Position numbers and translations under genes: made by a program | Notes under the pieces: generated by a model | Database searches by the model: none | What the model was told of the DNA's origin: nothing | The model's input: only the letters and a program-made list of their open reading frames with translations | Shown here: positions 37,201 to 51,000 of the stretch, in pieces | Numbering within the stretch: position 1 is the stretch's first letter | Layout: each line of letters begins with the position of its first letter | NCBI GenBank assembly: GCA_949128135.1 | Contig: OX421974.1 | Span: 111,566,828-111,630,827 of the forward strand | Direction: 5' to 3' | Length of the DNA: 64,000 nt | Origin: Parasteatoda lunata | Lineage: Eukaryota; Arthropoda; Arachnida; Araneae; Theridiidae

Positions 37201-39023
37201 TTTCATAACTACTAGAAAGTGGTCCAAATCAAAATTTGCTTCTCTAAAAGATCTTATACCCAATACGCCGGAAGCATCTTAGTATCTATAAGGGTATGGT
37301 CAATTTGGTTAAAAGTGTCAACATCCGGGATATCCAAGTCTGAATCCTTTTATGGTGAAAACATGTGCTGGGTACCACCATCATATTATGTTCTGCGGCA
37401 AAATACACAAGTCCATGTCAATTAATGCTGGTAATGTCATGTAAATTAAATCTACCGATAGTTTTATCTTTCTAACCTTAACATTCACGTCATCTGCCCA
37501 GCATTAGCATCATATTTCGGACAAGAAGTATATACCGCAAGAATTTCTTCATGGAAAGCCTCCTTCTCCTCTTCTTCTTTAATCTCCGTTAGGGCATGAA
37601 TATTGATTATTCTTGCCCTTTAATCTAATTTTGCATATTTTGGGTGATATAGGCTCAAAATGAATGACTAGGTGTCTTGTCTTTTTAAGAACTATAAATC
37701 CTGTTTGAAATCCATTTTTTGGGGGGCGGGTTCTCAACTATAAAAGGTTGGGCAACTTTTACTGTAATGTATTCCTTGCCCTATTCATCTCTATTTCCTA
37801 AAGGGCCATCAAATTTACAATATACTCCTCCAAACTTTACATCAGAATTCAGAGCCAATAATCCTCTGCACCTATAAAGAGATCCATGATCCTTTCTCGA
37901 TGATCACGAATCCTTTATATCCTTTCCAAAGAGCATCCTTTGTAACAGTCCAAACTTTTTTCTTCTTTAAATTTTATTACGGTATTTTTTTTACAGGGTG
38001 AGATTATTGTTATTGGCCTTACGGACCTAAAAACATTCAAATTGCGATGGCTGAGCTATATCATTTAACTAGTATAATTAAATCAATTGCCGTTATTTTG
38101 TGGTTGTGAATGGCAACGAGTTATTTATATTAGTCCTATAGGATGATTCTAATACTTATTTCAATAGAAACGCATCCCTATTGATCGTTACTAGTAACTG
38201 ATTGATCATTGATAAATTTTCAGTCGGCAGGTAAGCGAAGGGACAGATTTGCCATCTCTATATGGGAGGTTCCTTAATAACCGTCCTTATATTATTAAAA
38301 GACTTGTCGAAAAATGCCATGTATATAAATATATTTTAAATTAAATATATTTACTTTCAGGGTCTTCCGTAATAATTGATGGTTTTCGAATAATTCTCTC
38401 TCTTTTCTCTAGTAATCGATCAAAGTTTGATATTTTTGGTTTTCACCTTGCTCGGTAGTGATTTATTAGATTTCGAAAGCTTTTTCTGTTTTTTTCCTCG
38501 CTTGAATGTTATTTAGCGACTCCTAATAGACATTTTTCTTCTTCAAAATATTCTAAAATTTTTTTAAAAAGGTGGTCATAACGACGGAACACCCATTCAA
38601 TACATTTGATGTCCAATTTTATAATATAAAGAGAATTAAAATAACTTTGTTTTCTTTTCTAAGATTTAAATCCAGAACTAAGAGTGAAATTTGAAAATCT
38701 ATCAGCATCATCAGAAATTCATCACCATGAGACAGGTATTTTACAAAGTTCCTTGACAAAATCATGTACTGCTGAGCAATTGAAGAAACTGCTTAGGTGA
38801 TTCACGATAGATATCGAGAAAAGGGAATTAATAACTTTTTTCTTTCTATCGCTGATGGTAGAATGCTAAAATAGAATCTCAAACTAATAAAACAAAACAA
38901 TTTGTTTTATTAGAAAAACTAATAAAACAAAAAGTATTAATAATTTTTTTTCAAACTGTGGATTATTATACGAAAATGCCAAATAATAAAAATCTCAATT
39001 GTGAATTTTTTCCGCTTACATTG

Positions 39024-39070
<47 letters not shown>

Positions 39071-42000
39071 GCAGCAGTATGTTGGAAATAAATTTTATTT
39101 TCTATTATTCACGTAAAATAAAATAATTTATTTTATTTTGATATTTTATATTTCACCAAAGTAGGATTTCTTAAACTTTTTGGTGTGGGGACCCCATAAG
39201 CATTTAGCAAATCCAACACTTGCGTGAGTAAAATTGTCAGTTTCTTCAATTATACTGTAATATATGCTCTTACAGTTTTAGGATATATATATATGAAGAG
39301 CCTACTAGAAGAACCGGCTAAGCGTCATTATTTGAGTATTCAGCCGTTATTATGATACTGTAAAAATCTTTAAGTTGTCTTCGCATATTTATAAAAATTG
39401 ATCAGTTTCAAAAGAACATTCCACAATGAATATAAAATCTTACAATTATAAAACCGTGATTTTTATAAACCTTAATACATCTTCTCATAAAGTTTATGGC
39501 ACAGATTTAAGAATGAACTCATTTTCTCTTTCATAATTTGTTTTAAAATTATTAATTAGTTTTTGAGTTTTTTCAATTTTAAAACAAAATGCATGCATTG
39601 AATACTTGACTGTCTGTAACAAAACTGAGAAGTGTTTAATGTTTCTTTGTATTCATAGCTTAGCCTTTCAACAGAAAATGATTTCTATAAATTATACTTC
39701 ATTAATTAGTAAGCTACTGTTTAGGAATATTATTATTTTCAGAACTTAATTTATGAATAAGATACGTTATATATCTTCCAAATCAATGAATAAACTTTAT
39801 TTTTGTGCTCCATAAAATACTTAGTTTCATATAGTTATTTATAAGACCTTGATATTATTATTGTACCATCGAATACAAATAATAATAATAGAATAGGTGA
39901 AAAAATACAGGGTGGTCCCGAATTCATGGTACAAACTTTAATGGTAGGTACAGGACATTGTAACAATGATTTATGGTATAGAAATGTATAGTCGCAAGTG
40001 ACGCGGTGAGGCGTAAACAGGGGAAATAAAAGGAAAGAGAAATGGAGTGATCGGTTGGTATCATTGCCGGTAGAGGGCAGTAGATGTCTAGCCGCCGTTG
40101 AAAATGATGCATCGCAGTAGGGAAAAGCGCCATTCACAATTGTGCTGCCGTAGACGATGGGTGACTTTACGTATGCAGAAAAAGCAGACATGCATTACAT
40201 GTACGGCCGTGCAAATGGTAACGGCAGAGCTGCGTTACGAATGTATCGCGCGGAGTATCCTGATCGACGAATGCCGGATCATAGAATTTTTCAACGGTTA
40301 CATCGTCAACTTTGTGAAACAGGTGCGTTCGACGTCAACAGACATGACGCTGGTCGATTAAGAGCTGTACGCACTCCAAGGCTGGAAGAAAGGATCTTGA
40401 ACATTGTGGCTGATAGACCCGAGTCAATCACAAGAACTGTTGCGCATGACGTAGGTGTGAGTCATCAGACTGTATGCAGTGTGTTAAACGAAAATCGCTT
40501 ACACCCCTTCCATTTTCAGAAAGTACAAGCATTGAATCCGGCAGATTATCCTCTCCGCGTGAACTTCTGCCTGTGGGTGATGCAGCAATGTGCGTTGCAG
40601 CCGGATTTCGTAGGTGATGTGCTATTTACAGATGAAGTGACATTTGCACGCGAGGGTGTCTTTAATGCGCACAATTCCCATGTGTGGGCAATCGATAATC
40701 CACATGCAACGCGTCCACATGCGCTTCAACAACGTTTCTGTATTAATGTGTGGGCTGGTATTGTGAACGACTTTTTGATTGGCCCATACTTACTACCCAC
40801 GCGACTCAGTGGCGGAAGCTATCTTATTTTTCTGAAAGAAGTGTTACCACAACTGCTGCATGATGTTCCGATCGCCATTCGTAACCGCATGTGGTTTCAG
40901 CACAATGGGGCGCCAGCACACTTCAGCATTGATGTACGGAATTACCTGAATGCCACGTTTGGTGCTCGATGGATTGCGCGTGGTGGACCAATCCCTTGGC
41001 CACCCCGATCTCCCGATTTATCGAGCCTCGATTACTTTTTATGGGGACATCTAAAGCATCTTGTTTATGAGACTCCAGTTGACTCAGATGAGGATCTCGT
41101 CGCTCGCATATCTGTAGCTGCTGCAGGTGTGCGTGAAATACCAGGCATCTTTAAACGTGTACGCCAATCGCTCCACCGACGCTGTCAAGTATGTATCGCT
41201 TCTGGTGGACGCAATTTTGAACACTTACTGTAAACATGACACTTGTCAACAACGCTTTCAATAAAATCTTTGTTTTTCCTTTCGGCCGTTATTTCTCCTG
41301 TTTACGCCTCACCGCGTCACTTGCGACTATACATTCCTATACAATAAATCATTGTTGCAATGTCCTGTATCTACCATTAAAGTTTGTACCATGAATTCGG
41401 GACCACCCTGTATAGACTTACAACATGCGACTGATAAATGAAAAATCAAGTATTTTTTTCTTTCTTTTTTAAGAGAAAGACAAAACAAAATCTCTCCCCT
41501 CTACGGAGGTGAAGCCAAATATCACACCCGCTCTTAGAAAAAAATCTCCAAACAGAATGGATATTGAAACAACGCTGTTGGAAAATCGCATCCCGCCACG
41601 CCATTTGGGGTCAACCATTAGTTTAAGAAACTACTCTAAACCCGGCCTCAGAAGCTAAATTATTGTTTTAAATTTTGGTTGATAAATAAAAAGTAAAAAC
41701 ATACTGTTTATAGAATAAGCAGGAACGTTTGTTTTCTTTTAAGATTTAGAACCACAGACAAGATTGAAATCTGAAGAGCTATCGACACAAGAAATCTCGC
41801 TCGGTAAATATATAATTTATTTACTTATTAAATTTTTAGAAAAAAAAAACATTTTAAACTTTATAGAAAAATAATATTGCATGTCTTTCAAACTTATATT
41901 TATGGAAAATGAATATCTATGATAATAAATGGAAGAGTTAATGCGTTTCTCTTATAACTCCAATATATCTTTCTTTATCTAAGCAGGAACGCTTTTTTTT

Positions 42001-45000
42001 TCTCTTTTAAAAGACTTAGACCCACGGGCAAGCTTGCTATCTGAAGAGCTATCGACACAAGAAATTTTGCTTGGTAAATATATCATTTATTTATTTCAAA
42101 AAAAAAAAAATGGAAATTTTGCAGAAAAATAACGTTACGTTTCTTTTAAACTTATATTTACTGAGAATAAATATCTATGATAATAAAAGTAAGAGTTCAC
42201 GTGTTTCTCTTACAACTCCGTTTGGAATAGCGTTCTAAATTTTGGACTGCGGGGGAAAGAGGAGAATTATTGTCCTTCCTTATTTTTGAAATTTGAGAAA
42301 ACTTGCTCAAAAATTTCACTTAGATCACTAGATGTTTGAAAAAGAAAATTTTCTGATTGGCTTAGTATATGAACCATTAAAGCCGAACCACCTCAGTTTA
42401 AACCATTAACCATTTTAAAATGAAGACAATTAAATTTTCTTCTTCAAGTATTCGTGTCTCTATAAGACTAAGTTTAAAACTAACGGTAATTGATATTAAA
42501 AAAAGACTTCAGAAAAATTAAAAGAGAAAACGTTCGTTAAGCCATTTTACCATATAAAAATCGCCATACTATTAGTGATGCCAATGATATTAAATTAATT
42601 TTGGTAATAGGTGCTACTGATATTATGATAACTGTTGGTGTTGTAATAGGTATAAAAATAAGCTATTTTATGTACAAAAATACCCGCTATAGTTATTCTG
42701 GAAATATGTTTTCAGGATCCTCTCGAAAAGGAAAAAAAAAAAAAAAAAAATCCTTTAGCTATTTACCAAACCGGAAAATTATTGCTAGATTGTGGTAAAT
42801 CTTTGACTATTTAAAGTTGGTCACGAGCAACAACATTATTCCAATAATACTAAATATAATTCATCTTTATTTTGATAGAATGTACTTCTAACCGCATGTT
42901 TTACTTATACTAATAACTTAAAATCAAGGTGAATAAAAAACACAAACATTTTAATACTATTGATTATGTCTGCACATGTTTCCGGTTTTGTGTATGATTT
43001 CGTAGTGTTGATTACAACCAATTGATCATTTACTTTTTTCCATCCTGTACGAAGAACGGGTATTCGGCTGCACTGTATAAACTGTGGTGTAATATCTTTC
43101 CGAAACTGAACAATCCAAAAGATTGTGTGAAGAAACTCTTTACATCAGGTTAACAACAAACTTAGCTTTCATGTACAATTAGATGAGTGTTATTTAAATC
43201 TTAATACTTATAATGGAATAAGTTTACACTAAAACCTCGCGCATTCGCACCATACGTAAATTATTTCATACAAAAAATAAAACACCAATGTTGCGTGCTT
43301 TGGATATCCCCAGTAGCTTGTCTGCAATCGAGAATTAACTGGCGTGAGTTTGTTGTTGGCGTCTACACCGCAATACATAAACAGAAATAAAAGTTTGCCG
43401 TTAAAATAGGTATGCTTTTAGTTGCGCAATAAGGATAATTATATTTTAATCTTCAAATATCTGTAAACTGTATAAAATGATTTTATAATGTATAATTTCT
43501 TTCAGTTTTTTTTTTAAACAAGTTCGAATTTGTCTAAATATTCTCGCTGTTCAACACGAATGTTTAATTTACAAATAAATTTTATTTTATGAATTAATGT
43601 ATATGCATTAGTAAAATATGCATATATCTAAATTAATGATTTTTCTTACTTTATATTGTATCGTAAAAATAACTTTACTGACTCTTATGTGTATCTTATC
43701 TTACTGCGCAATAATAAATTTTAGTGTTACTGAATACAGAACATGGTGGCAGCTACTTGACAGCAAGTAGTGCAAGAGAACATTCTTGGTATTTATTACA
43801 CCAAGAGTTTATCTATTAAGAGTTATCTTATCTATTATTACACCAAATGTTATCTATCCCATATTTCTGTTGTTAAAAATTAAGATGCACTAAATTTTTT
43901 TTTATAAAATAAGTGCTTCAAATGGTCATTAGATACAGTACAGGGTAACAAAAAAGTATAAGGGTCACTTTTGTGGTTATCTACCACTAAAGTTTTAAAA
44001 GCTTTTTACATATATAGCATACTGATCTAAAGCTCTGCTATTAGACTTTCAATTGCAATACTTTCATAAAATCACAAAAATGCCTTTGAAGAAATTTGAC
44101 AAAAAGCTAATTGGTCAAGTACAAGCATTTTTAGAACTTCGATGGAGTCACAGGATTATACAAACCCATTTTAAAAAGAAAGGTATTGCGATTTCACTCA
44201 GCCATATTAGTCGCATCAAGAATTCAAAACTCGGATCAATGCAAAATAATGCAAAACCAAAAAGAAGTGGATGGTCAAGCAAATTGAAGAAATCAGATTT
44301 GCAGAAGCTTGATAAGATGACATCAAAACTGGATCCACCAACACAGGCAAGCGTGGCTAAAAATCTTAACGTGAGTCAGCTAGTTGTAAGCTATCAACTA
44401 AAACAAAAGTTGAAGAAAAAATGCCATAAAAAACCTAAATGTCATATTTTAAGTGAGAGATCAGTGCAGATTAGCAGGCAACGTTATCTACAAGCTTCTC
44501 CAATCTGATACCAATGCTAAATCTAAAGTTCAATATCTTAGCCGTGGGCAGAACAGACGAGACTTGACACCATCAACCACGGTGCCTCGTCCCAAAGGCG
44601 TAATGGTTTGGATGGGCATATCTGCCCATGGTGTGACCAAACCTCGGTTTGTGAAACCTGGGGCCAAAATAAATTCTGAGTATTACATACAGAAGATATT
44701 AAAGCCCTTTCTTTAAGATGATTACTGCAGATTGTACCCTAATGGTGATGTTGTGTTCCATTAAGACTCTGCCCCATCGCATGCATCTAAGGTCACCCAG
44801 AAATTCCTAACAGATCAGCAAGTGTAATTCCTGAGACCAGAACAATGGATTCCAAACAGTCCTGATGCTGCACCATGCGACTATTTCCTATGGGGACATC
44901 TGAAAAACAAACTGAATAAGCGAAGAATTTCTACATTGAGAGGCCTTCAAAGAGCTATTAAAGAAGAGGTGAAGAAAATCCCCCAGGAAATCATTTTGCG

Positions 45001-48000
45001 GGCTTTAAAATCATGGCCGAAGCGTTGTAGACAAATCTATTATGCCGGAAGTCGACATATTGAGAAGCATCGCTGAATTTATGTAATAAATTTTGGAAAT
45101 AAAAACATTCAAAAATAATCCCTATATTTTTTTGTTACCCTGTAATTTACCAACTGAAATTAATACAGCCTCTTGGCTTAGTTTATTATTTAGTGAGCAA
45201 GGATTGACGGATATTAGTTTCATATTTTAGACCGGAAATAAATGCTAGTTCTATTTCGAGTACTAAAATTTTGAAATAATATGTTTAAGAGAAAGTAAAT
45301 TCTCTTTCAGCCTTTTATATGCTTTTTTATTAGGTATAATAATTTATGAATGTATTAGATTATTAATAAGTAATAATCAATCAATTCACTGTATTGTCTA
45401 CTAACTACTAATTTTTAAAAAACGGTAATGTAAAATAATTTAAATGAGTTTTCTTTTAACATGAAAATGAATTTTTTTTTCTTGGCAGTATTCTTTAAAA
45501 TACGTGGTGGAGTGTGATTATTCCCCAAACCCCAAAAAATAAATAAAAATAGCGAGGGATTTTGTTTTATTTATTTAAATTTAGCTCTATCAGTTGTGTT
45601 GACATGGTTAAAAACGCAAAAAGTAAAATTAAAGTAAATAAAATTAACCAAACAATTGTGCTTGATTTTAAAAATTTGAAATGTTCCAATCATTTTTAAA
45701 AAAAAGTGCAATTCGAAAACGTTTTTCTAATCTATTCCAGGATTATAATTTACTTAATGGAAAATCCAATATTAGATGAAGATCCAATGTTAGACCTTTT
45801 TATGGATAGTTGAAATCAAAAAGTGATGACACAGAATATTTTGAAATCTATGTACAATGTTTTGCTTATTGGGTTCATGAAAGACACTTAAACTAATACT
45901 GATAGGAGAGACATTCATGTTCCTTAACACTTAAAGATTTTTTAAGGAGGGGGGAGGCAATGTGGGAAGCAGTAGCATAAAACCAAATTAGAAGTAAAAA
46001 TATTTGACCTTTGAATTGTTATTAAAATTTATTATTATTATTACAATTATTATTATTATTATTTTTTTTTTTATAGAGCAACAGAGCAATGATGTTAAAG
46101 ATAGTTCATCAGTAATAGAACAAATTGATTTTACAGTGAAAAAGTAAGGTTGTAAATTTATGTACGATGTTTTAAAATTTAAATCTAATGAAGAATATGA
46201 TTTGAGTTGCATGAAGAGCAGAAAATTTGGATATTATAATAGAAGTTGATTACTGGTTTTAAAAATCTAATAATTACAGGGTGGCCACTCAAATCATCAC
46301 CTCCACTACAATATTTGCCTTTCTTAAACTGCCTATAGAAAGAACTCCCCTCGCCACAAAGCTTAAGGCCAACTGCTGCTATTGAAATAAGAAATAGCAT
46401 ATTTCAAAAAGAAAAGCTTCTTTCTCCCCATATTTCCTTTCTCTCGCCAACCTCAGTCAAATCCTGTCTAAAATGATGCCCAACACCTCTACTCAAAATA
46501 ATAAAACTTAGTAATCATAGTAACCGCCACCACTCCAGACGAATAGCTAAGGGAGTTCTTTGCATAGACAAACTATAGTCTCCAAAGAGGTCAAAGGTTT
46601 CTCCATTCATTTAGCAATCGCGGGAGAGTTTCATGTGGCATTCTAGTTTAACAGGGTTATAATGGTGCAAATTTTAATGCAAGCACAGTATTACTAATTT
46701 GATAATAATTCAACTGTTTGGCAATAAATTTCCGTCAAAAAAGTGGGTGTAATGAATGGTAAAATAATTACGATTAAAAAAAACCCCCATATTTTCTTTG
46801 AAATTCCCCGATTTTTCCATCATAAAAAATGTCATGATAATGCTTCACCCTGAATTAAAACTGTCATAAAATTAGAGCAAAAAAAAGGAGAAATTCTTAT
46901 GTAATATCATTAAAAGATTTAAATTTGAAATCTTAAATCGCGTCGTTTTTTGGTGCTATATTAACGATGAACTACATTGCATTTTTCTTAACAGAATATC
47001 AGTTAATTTAAATATATTCGTCACAGAGACCAACTGATACGTTATTAACTATCTGAAAAGTTGCTGTTAATATATATTAACAGCATCTATTCGAAAGTTG
47101 CTGTTAATATCATATTTAAACAAAAATGTTAATTTTCCCACTAAATCTATTTCCATTACTTAACGTTTCAGAAGCGTTCATTTTATATTTGAAATAATTT
47201 CTTGATATATCAGGAAGAAATTTTTGTTGAGTATATTTTTATTTTACTTAGGAAGAACATATATATCGACTTTGGTATTCTTAAAGTGGCTTGCAAAACA
47301 CATATTAAAATAATGTTTGTATTCGAAAGATAATGTTATGAATGTTTTTGTTCAAGTGTATTCAATAAATCATAATAATTCTATTACTCAACAAGCAATG
47401 TTGGGTAATAAGTTGGTTTGATTTTTTCCCCTCTAGTTTTCCAAAATATTTGAATCTTAAAAATGATTTATTAAGATTGAAAAAAATTTATTGTACAAAC
47501 TAGATCTGAAAATTTTAATTTTCAGTTAGTAGCCAGTGGCTGGTAGAATCTAAGAACTTCTTCTTCTTCTCATTGGCACGACAGCCCAGGATGGGCCTTG
47601 GCCTTCTCAACAAGCCTATGCCAAGACATTCTTCCCTTAGCCAAGGTTCTCCAGTTTCTTATCTTTAAAATTTGTAGGTCCTTTTCAAGGCAGTCTAAAA
47701 ATCTTAGGTTTGGCCGTCCTCTTTTTCTTGTACCTGTTGGCCTGGCACTGAAAACTTTTTTAGTTGTCCTGCTATCCTCCATTCTTACTATGTGGCCTGC
47801 CCATTTAATCCTTTGAATTTTGATAAATTTAATGACATCAGGCTCTCTATATGATTTGTAAAGTTCCGTGTTTGATCTTCTAAACCAGGTACCGTTTTTA
47901 TTTATTCCACCAAAAATGCTTCGCAGTATTTTTCTCTCAAATCTAGCTATTTTATTTTCACCTCCACGGGTCATTGTCCAGGTCTCACATGCGTATGTAA

Positions 48001-51000
48001 GCACTGATCGTATGAGACATTTATAGAGTAGCACTTTTGTTTTTCTTTTTATTAGGCTTGACTTAAGATATTTTCTTAGACCATAAAAACACTTATTGGC
48101 CATCGTTATTCTCGTGTGTATTTCTTGTGTAGTGTCGTTTCTGTTGTTAATCTTCGACCCCAAATAGGTAAAGCTATCAACGGCTTCGAATTTGTATGCT
48201 CCAATTTCAAAGTGTGTTTCTTCATAGCCAGCTTTTGTACAGGGCATATATTTAGTTTTATTTTCATTGATTCTTAATCCCATCTTAATGGCTTCCTTCT
48301 CCAGACATAAAAAGGATTGTGTTAGTGCTGTCTGCGATCTAGCGATAATATCTAAATCATCAGCAAAAGCCAATATTTGAACTGATTTGTTGAAGATATT
48401 TCCTCGGGTGTTGATGTTTGAGTTCCTTACTATTTTTTCTAATGCTAGATTAAATAGGAGACACGCCAAGGCATCTCCCTGTCGTACACCATTTTTAATT
48501 TCTATTGGATGGGAAAGACTATTCTGTATCTTGACCATGATTTTGGTTTCACTTAGTGTTAAGCTAATCAGCTTCACTAGTTTCTCCGGTATATTGAATT
48601 CTCTTAAGGCTGATATTAGAGTTTTTCGGCTACACTATCGTAGGCTGTCTTAAAATCAATAAACAGATGGTGCGTGTCAATACCAAATTCCATTGTCTTC
48701 TCCAAAATTTGCCGAATGTTAAAAATTTGCTCTGAGGTGGATCGCCCCTTCCTGAATCCGGCCTGATAATCACCAACTATATTCTCGACAAGTGGGGAGA
48801 GTCTTTTGAAAAGGATGTTAGAAAAAACTTTATAACTTGTACAGAGCAAGCTAATTCCTCTGTAGTTTGAGCAATCCAGTATATCTCCTTTCTTATGTAT
48901 CACACAGGTCATGCTGGTTTTCCACTCTTCAGGGATTAATTCTTGCTCCCATATAGCTCGTACCAGATCATATATTTTCTTCGTGACACTAGTTCCTCCA
49001 TATTTTAGAAATTCTGATGGGATTTCATCGGGGCCTGGTGCTTTATTGTCCTTTAGCTTTTTTATTCCGTCATCGACTTCTTCTATTGTTGGTGGTTCCA
49101 CAATATGTTGGTTACAAATTCCAATGTCTTCTGTTGATGGTTCATGTTCATCGCTAACTCCATTCAGTAGTTCAAAAAAATGCTCATTCCATCTCTCCAA
49201 TACTTGCAAATTGTTAGTCAAGATTGCTCCATTCTTGTCACGGCATGAGGTAGTTCTGGGTTTGAATTCCTTTCGTCCTTGGTTTATTTCCCGAAAGAAA
49301 GCTCTGCTTTCATTAGATCCCCTTAAATGTTCAACATTTTTTAAAAGATCCTCGAGAAATGCCTTCTTCTTTGTTTTATGAATTCGCTTCTCCTCCTTTC
49401 TTGCCTCTTTGTATTTGATCTCAGCATTTCTAGAATGTCTCTTATTCAGCATCTTTTTATATGCTTCATTCTTTCTTTCTGTTGCCATGTAGCATTAATT
49501 ATCAAACCAATCTTTCCTTTTAGTTTTCTTAATTTTTCCAATAACTTCGTTACCAGTCTTAACGATAGTTTCCTTCAAAGAGTTCCATTTAGCGTTTATG
49601 CTATCTTCCTCCCTATGGTTATCCTCAGATTCTTTAAGGTTACTGTGAATTTGATTCTGGAATTTGAGCTTAATTGCCGCATCTTTTAGTTGTTTACAAT
49701 CAGACTTTTCCAAGCATTTTCCTCGAATCTTTCGAATGTTGGAGATTCTAGCTCGTAGTTTTGCCATTATTAAGAAGTGGTCTGAATCTAAGTTGGCACC
49801 TCGGTAGGTTCTTACATCCTCAATATCCGATTTATGCCTGGAATCAATAAATAAATGGTCGATTTGATTGAATGTGGTCCCATCAGGAGATCGCCAGGTC
49901 ATTTTATGTATCTTCTTATGCTGAAACATCGTGCTTGGTATGATCATATTATGATCTGCAGCAAAGTCAATAAGTCGCTTTCCATTGTCGCTTGAAATGT
50001 CATGGAGACTAAATTTGCCAATAATTGATCTAAATTCCTTTTCCTTGCCAATTTTTGCATTTGCATCCCCGAGTAACACTTTGACATCATTTTTTGGGCA
50101 GGATGCATATAAAGCTTGCATTTCTTCATAAAAGAGCTCATTTTCCGCACTTTCCTTGTCTTCAGTTGGAGCATGAAAAGTAATGAAGTAGAACTTAGTA
50201 GCCACCTTTTCCTCAAACCTAATGAGTCGGTGACCGATATCGATAGGTCCTTTTCATTTAATACTCACTTTTGGCAAACTTTTTTTTCTTTGTTGCTCGG
50301 ATTAAATTACATTAAAGAAAAAAAGCTCATATTATAAATAATTTAAGGCTATAAAAAGATAGTTCAACAATAAAAATATAAATATGTGACAACATTTAGT
50401 TAAACATACTGACTTTAAAGAAAGATTTTGGGAGGCAGAATGCATTTAATGAATACATAACAAATTTAAAATATGTGATTTGTTAAAAAACTTTTCTTCC
50501 AGAGTAATCTTTCCATCACAAATTGATGGATTCTGGAGGATAAAAATTTTGAACAGAAACATTGGGCATTTAAATGAAAATTTTGTTTTTCCAGTCTTTC
50601 TGCATTGACGTACTTCTATTATTAAACGGTTTAACAAAAAAAAAAAAAAAAAAAAGATGAGAAAAGTGGCCGCGGTTACTTATTTTATTTAAGTCGCCAC
50701 TTTTTGTGCTGACGTGGCGAGCGATTATTTTCAGATCTAGTACAAACGTGTTTGGTCAGTTCAAAGCAGCTCTCCGCGCTTATGAAAAAGGAAAGGTAGC
50801 AATGCAAGTACTAGTTTGGAAAAGTTAAAGAATTACGAAATCAGGACTTAATTGCAACATTGAACTTTATAGTTGTCAATCTTTGAATAATTTAATTTTT
50901 CTTCTATGATTGAACAGGTGGCAAATGCAATGGAAAAAGACTTTCCCTGCGAAACGGCCCCAAATAGAAAACCCAAAAGAAGGTTATAAGATCTTACCCA

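Larger units (their letters stand above)
39161..41635. mobile_element. hAT-like element split by the rosa-type transposon (tentative)
   Basis: TTTCTTAAACT at 39167-39177 is followed by TTTTGGTGTGGGGACCCC. At the other side 41602-41630 reads CATTTGGGGTCAACCATTAG then TTTAAGAAA, its inverted partner. Such ends (TTCTTAAACTTTTTGGTG, GGACCCC) are typical of non-autonomous hAT elements. No clean 8-bp duplication was found, so the element class is tentative. The rosa-type element lies inside. Confidence 0.4.
41717..42250 (+). repeat. ~270-bp tandem duplication carrying a coding exon
   Basis: Two units start at AAGCAGGAACG (about 41717 and 41984). Each contains an exon acceptor, a 60-nt exon, a GGTAAATATAT donor region and a downstream run with AATATCTATGATAATAAA and AGAGTT...CGTGTTTCTCTTA-type sequence. 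Identity is high but not complete, so it is an older event than the 79-bp and 350-bp duplications. Confidence 0.8.
47555..50260 (-). mobile_element. 5'-truncated RTE-like LINE with GAA tail
   Basis: A minus-strand non-LTR retrotransposon. The polyprotein runs from a truncated endonuclease (5' end near 50260) through reverse transcriptase to a stop at 47570. This is followed at once by (GAA)n at 47558-47571 and no 3' UTR. A very short 3' UTR with a simple-repeat tail is typical of RTE elements (family knowledge). 5' truncation fits target-primed reverse transcription. It lies antisense in the exon 8-9 intron of the two-Dpy-30 gene. Confidence 0.8.

Noticed and set aside
39835..40191. 118-residue minus-strand open frame
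   Set aside because: It is antisense to the left inverted repeat and start of the rosa-type transposase; the peptide has no family features.
48911..49689. Plus-strand open frames of 156 and 103 codons
   Set aside because: They are antisense shadows of the LINE endonuclease and RT coding sequence.
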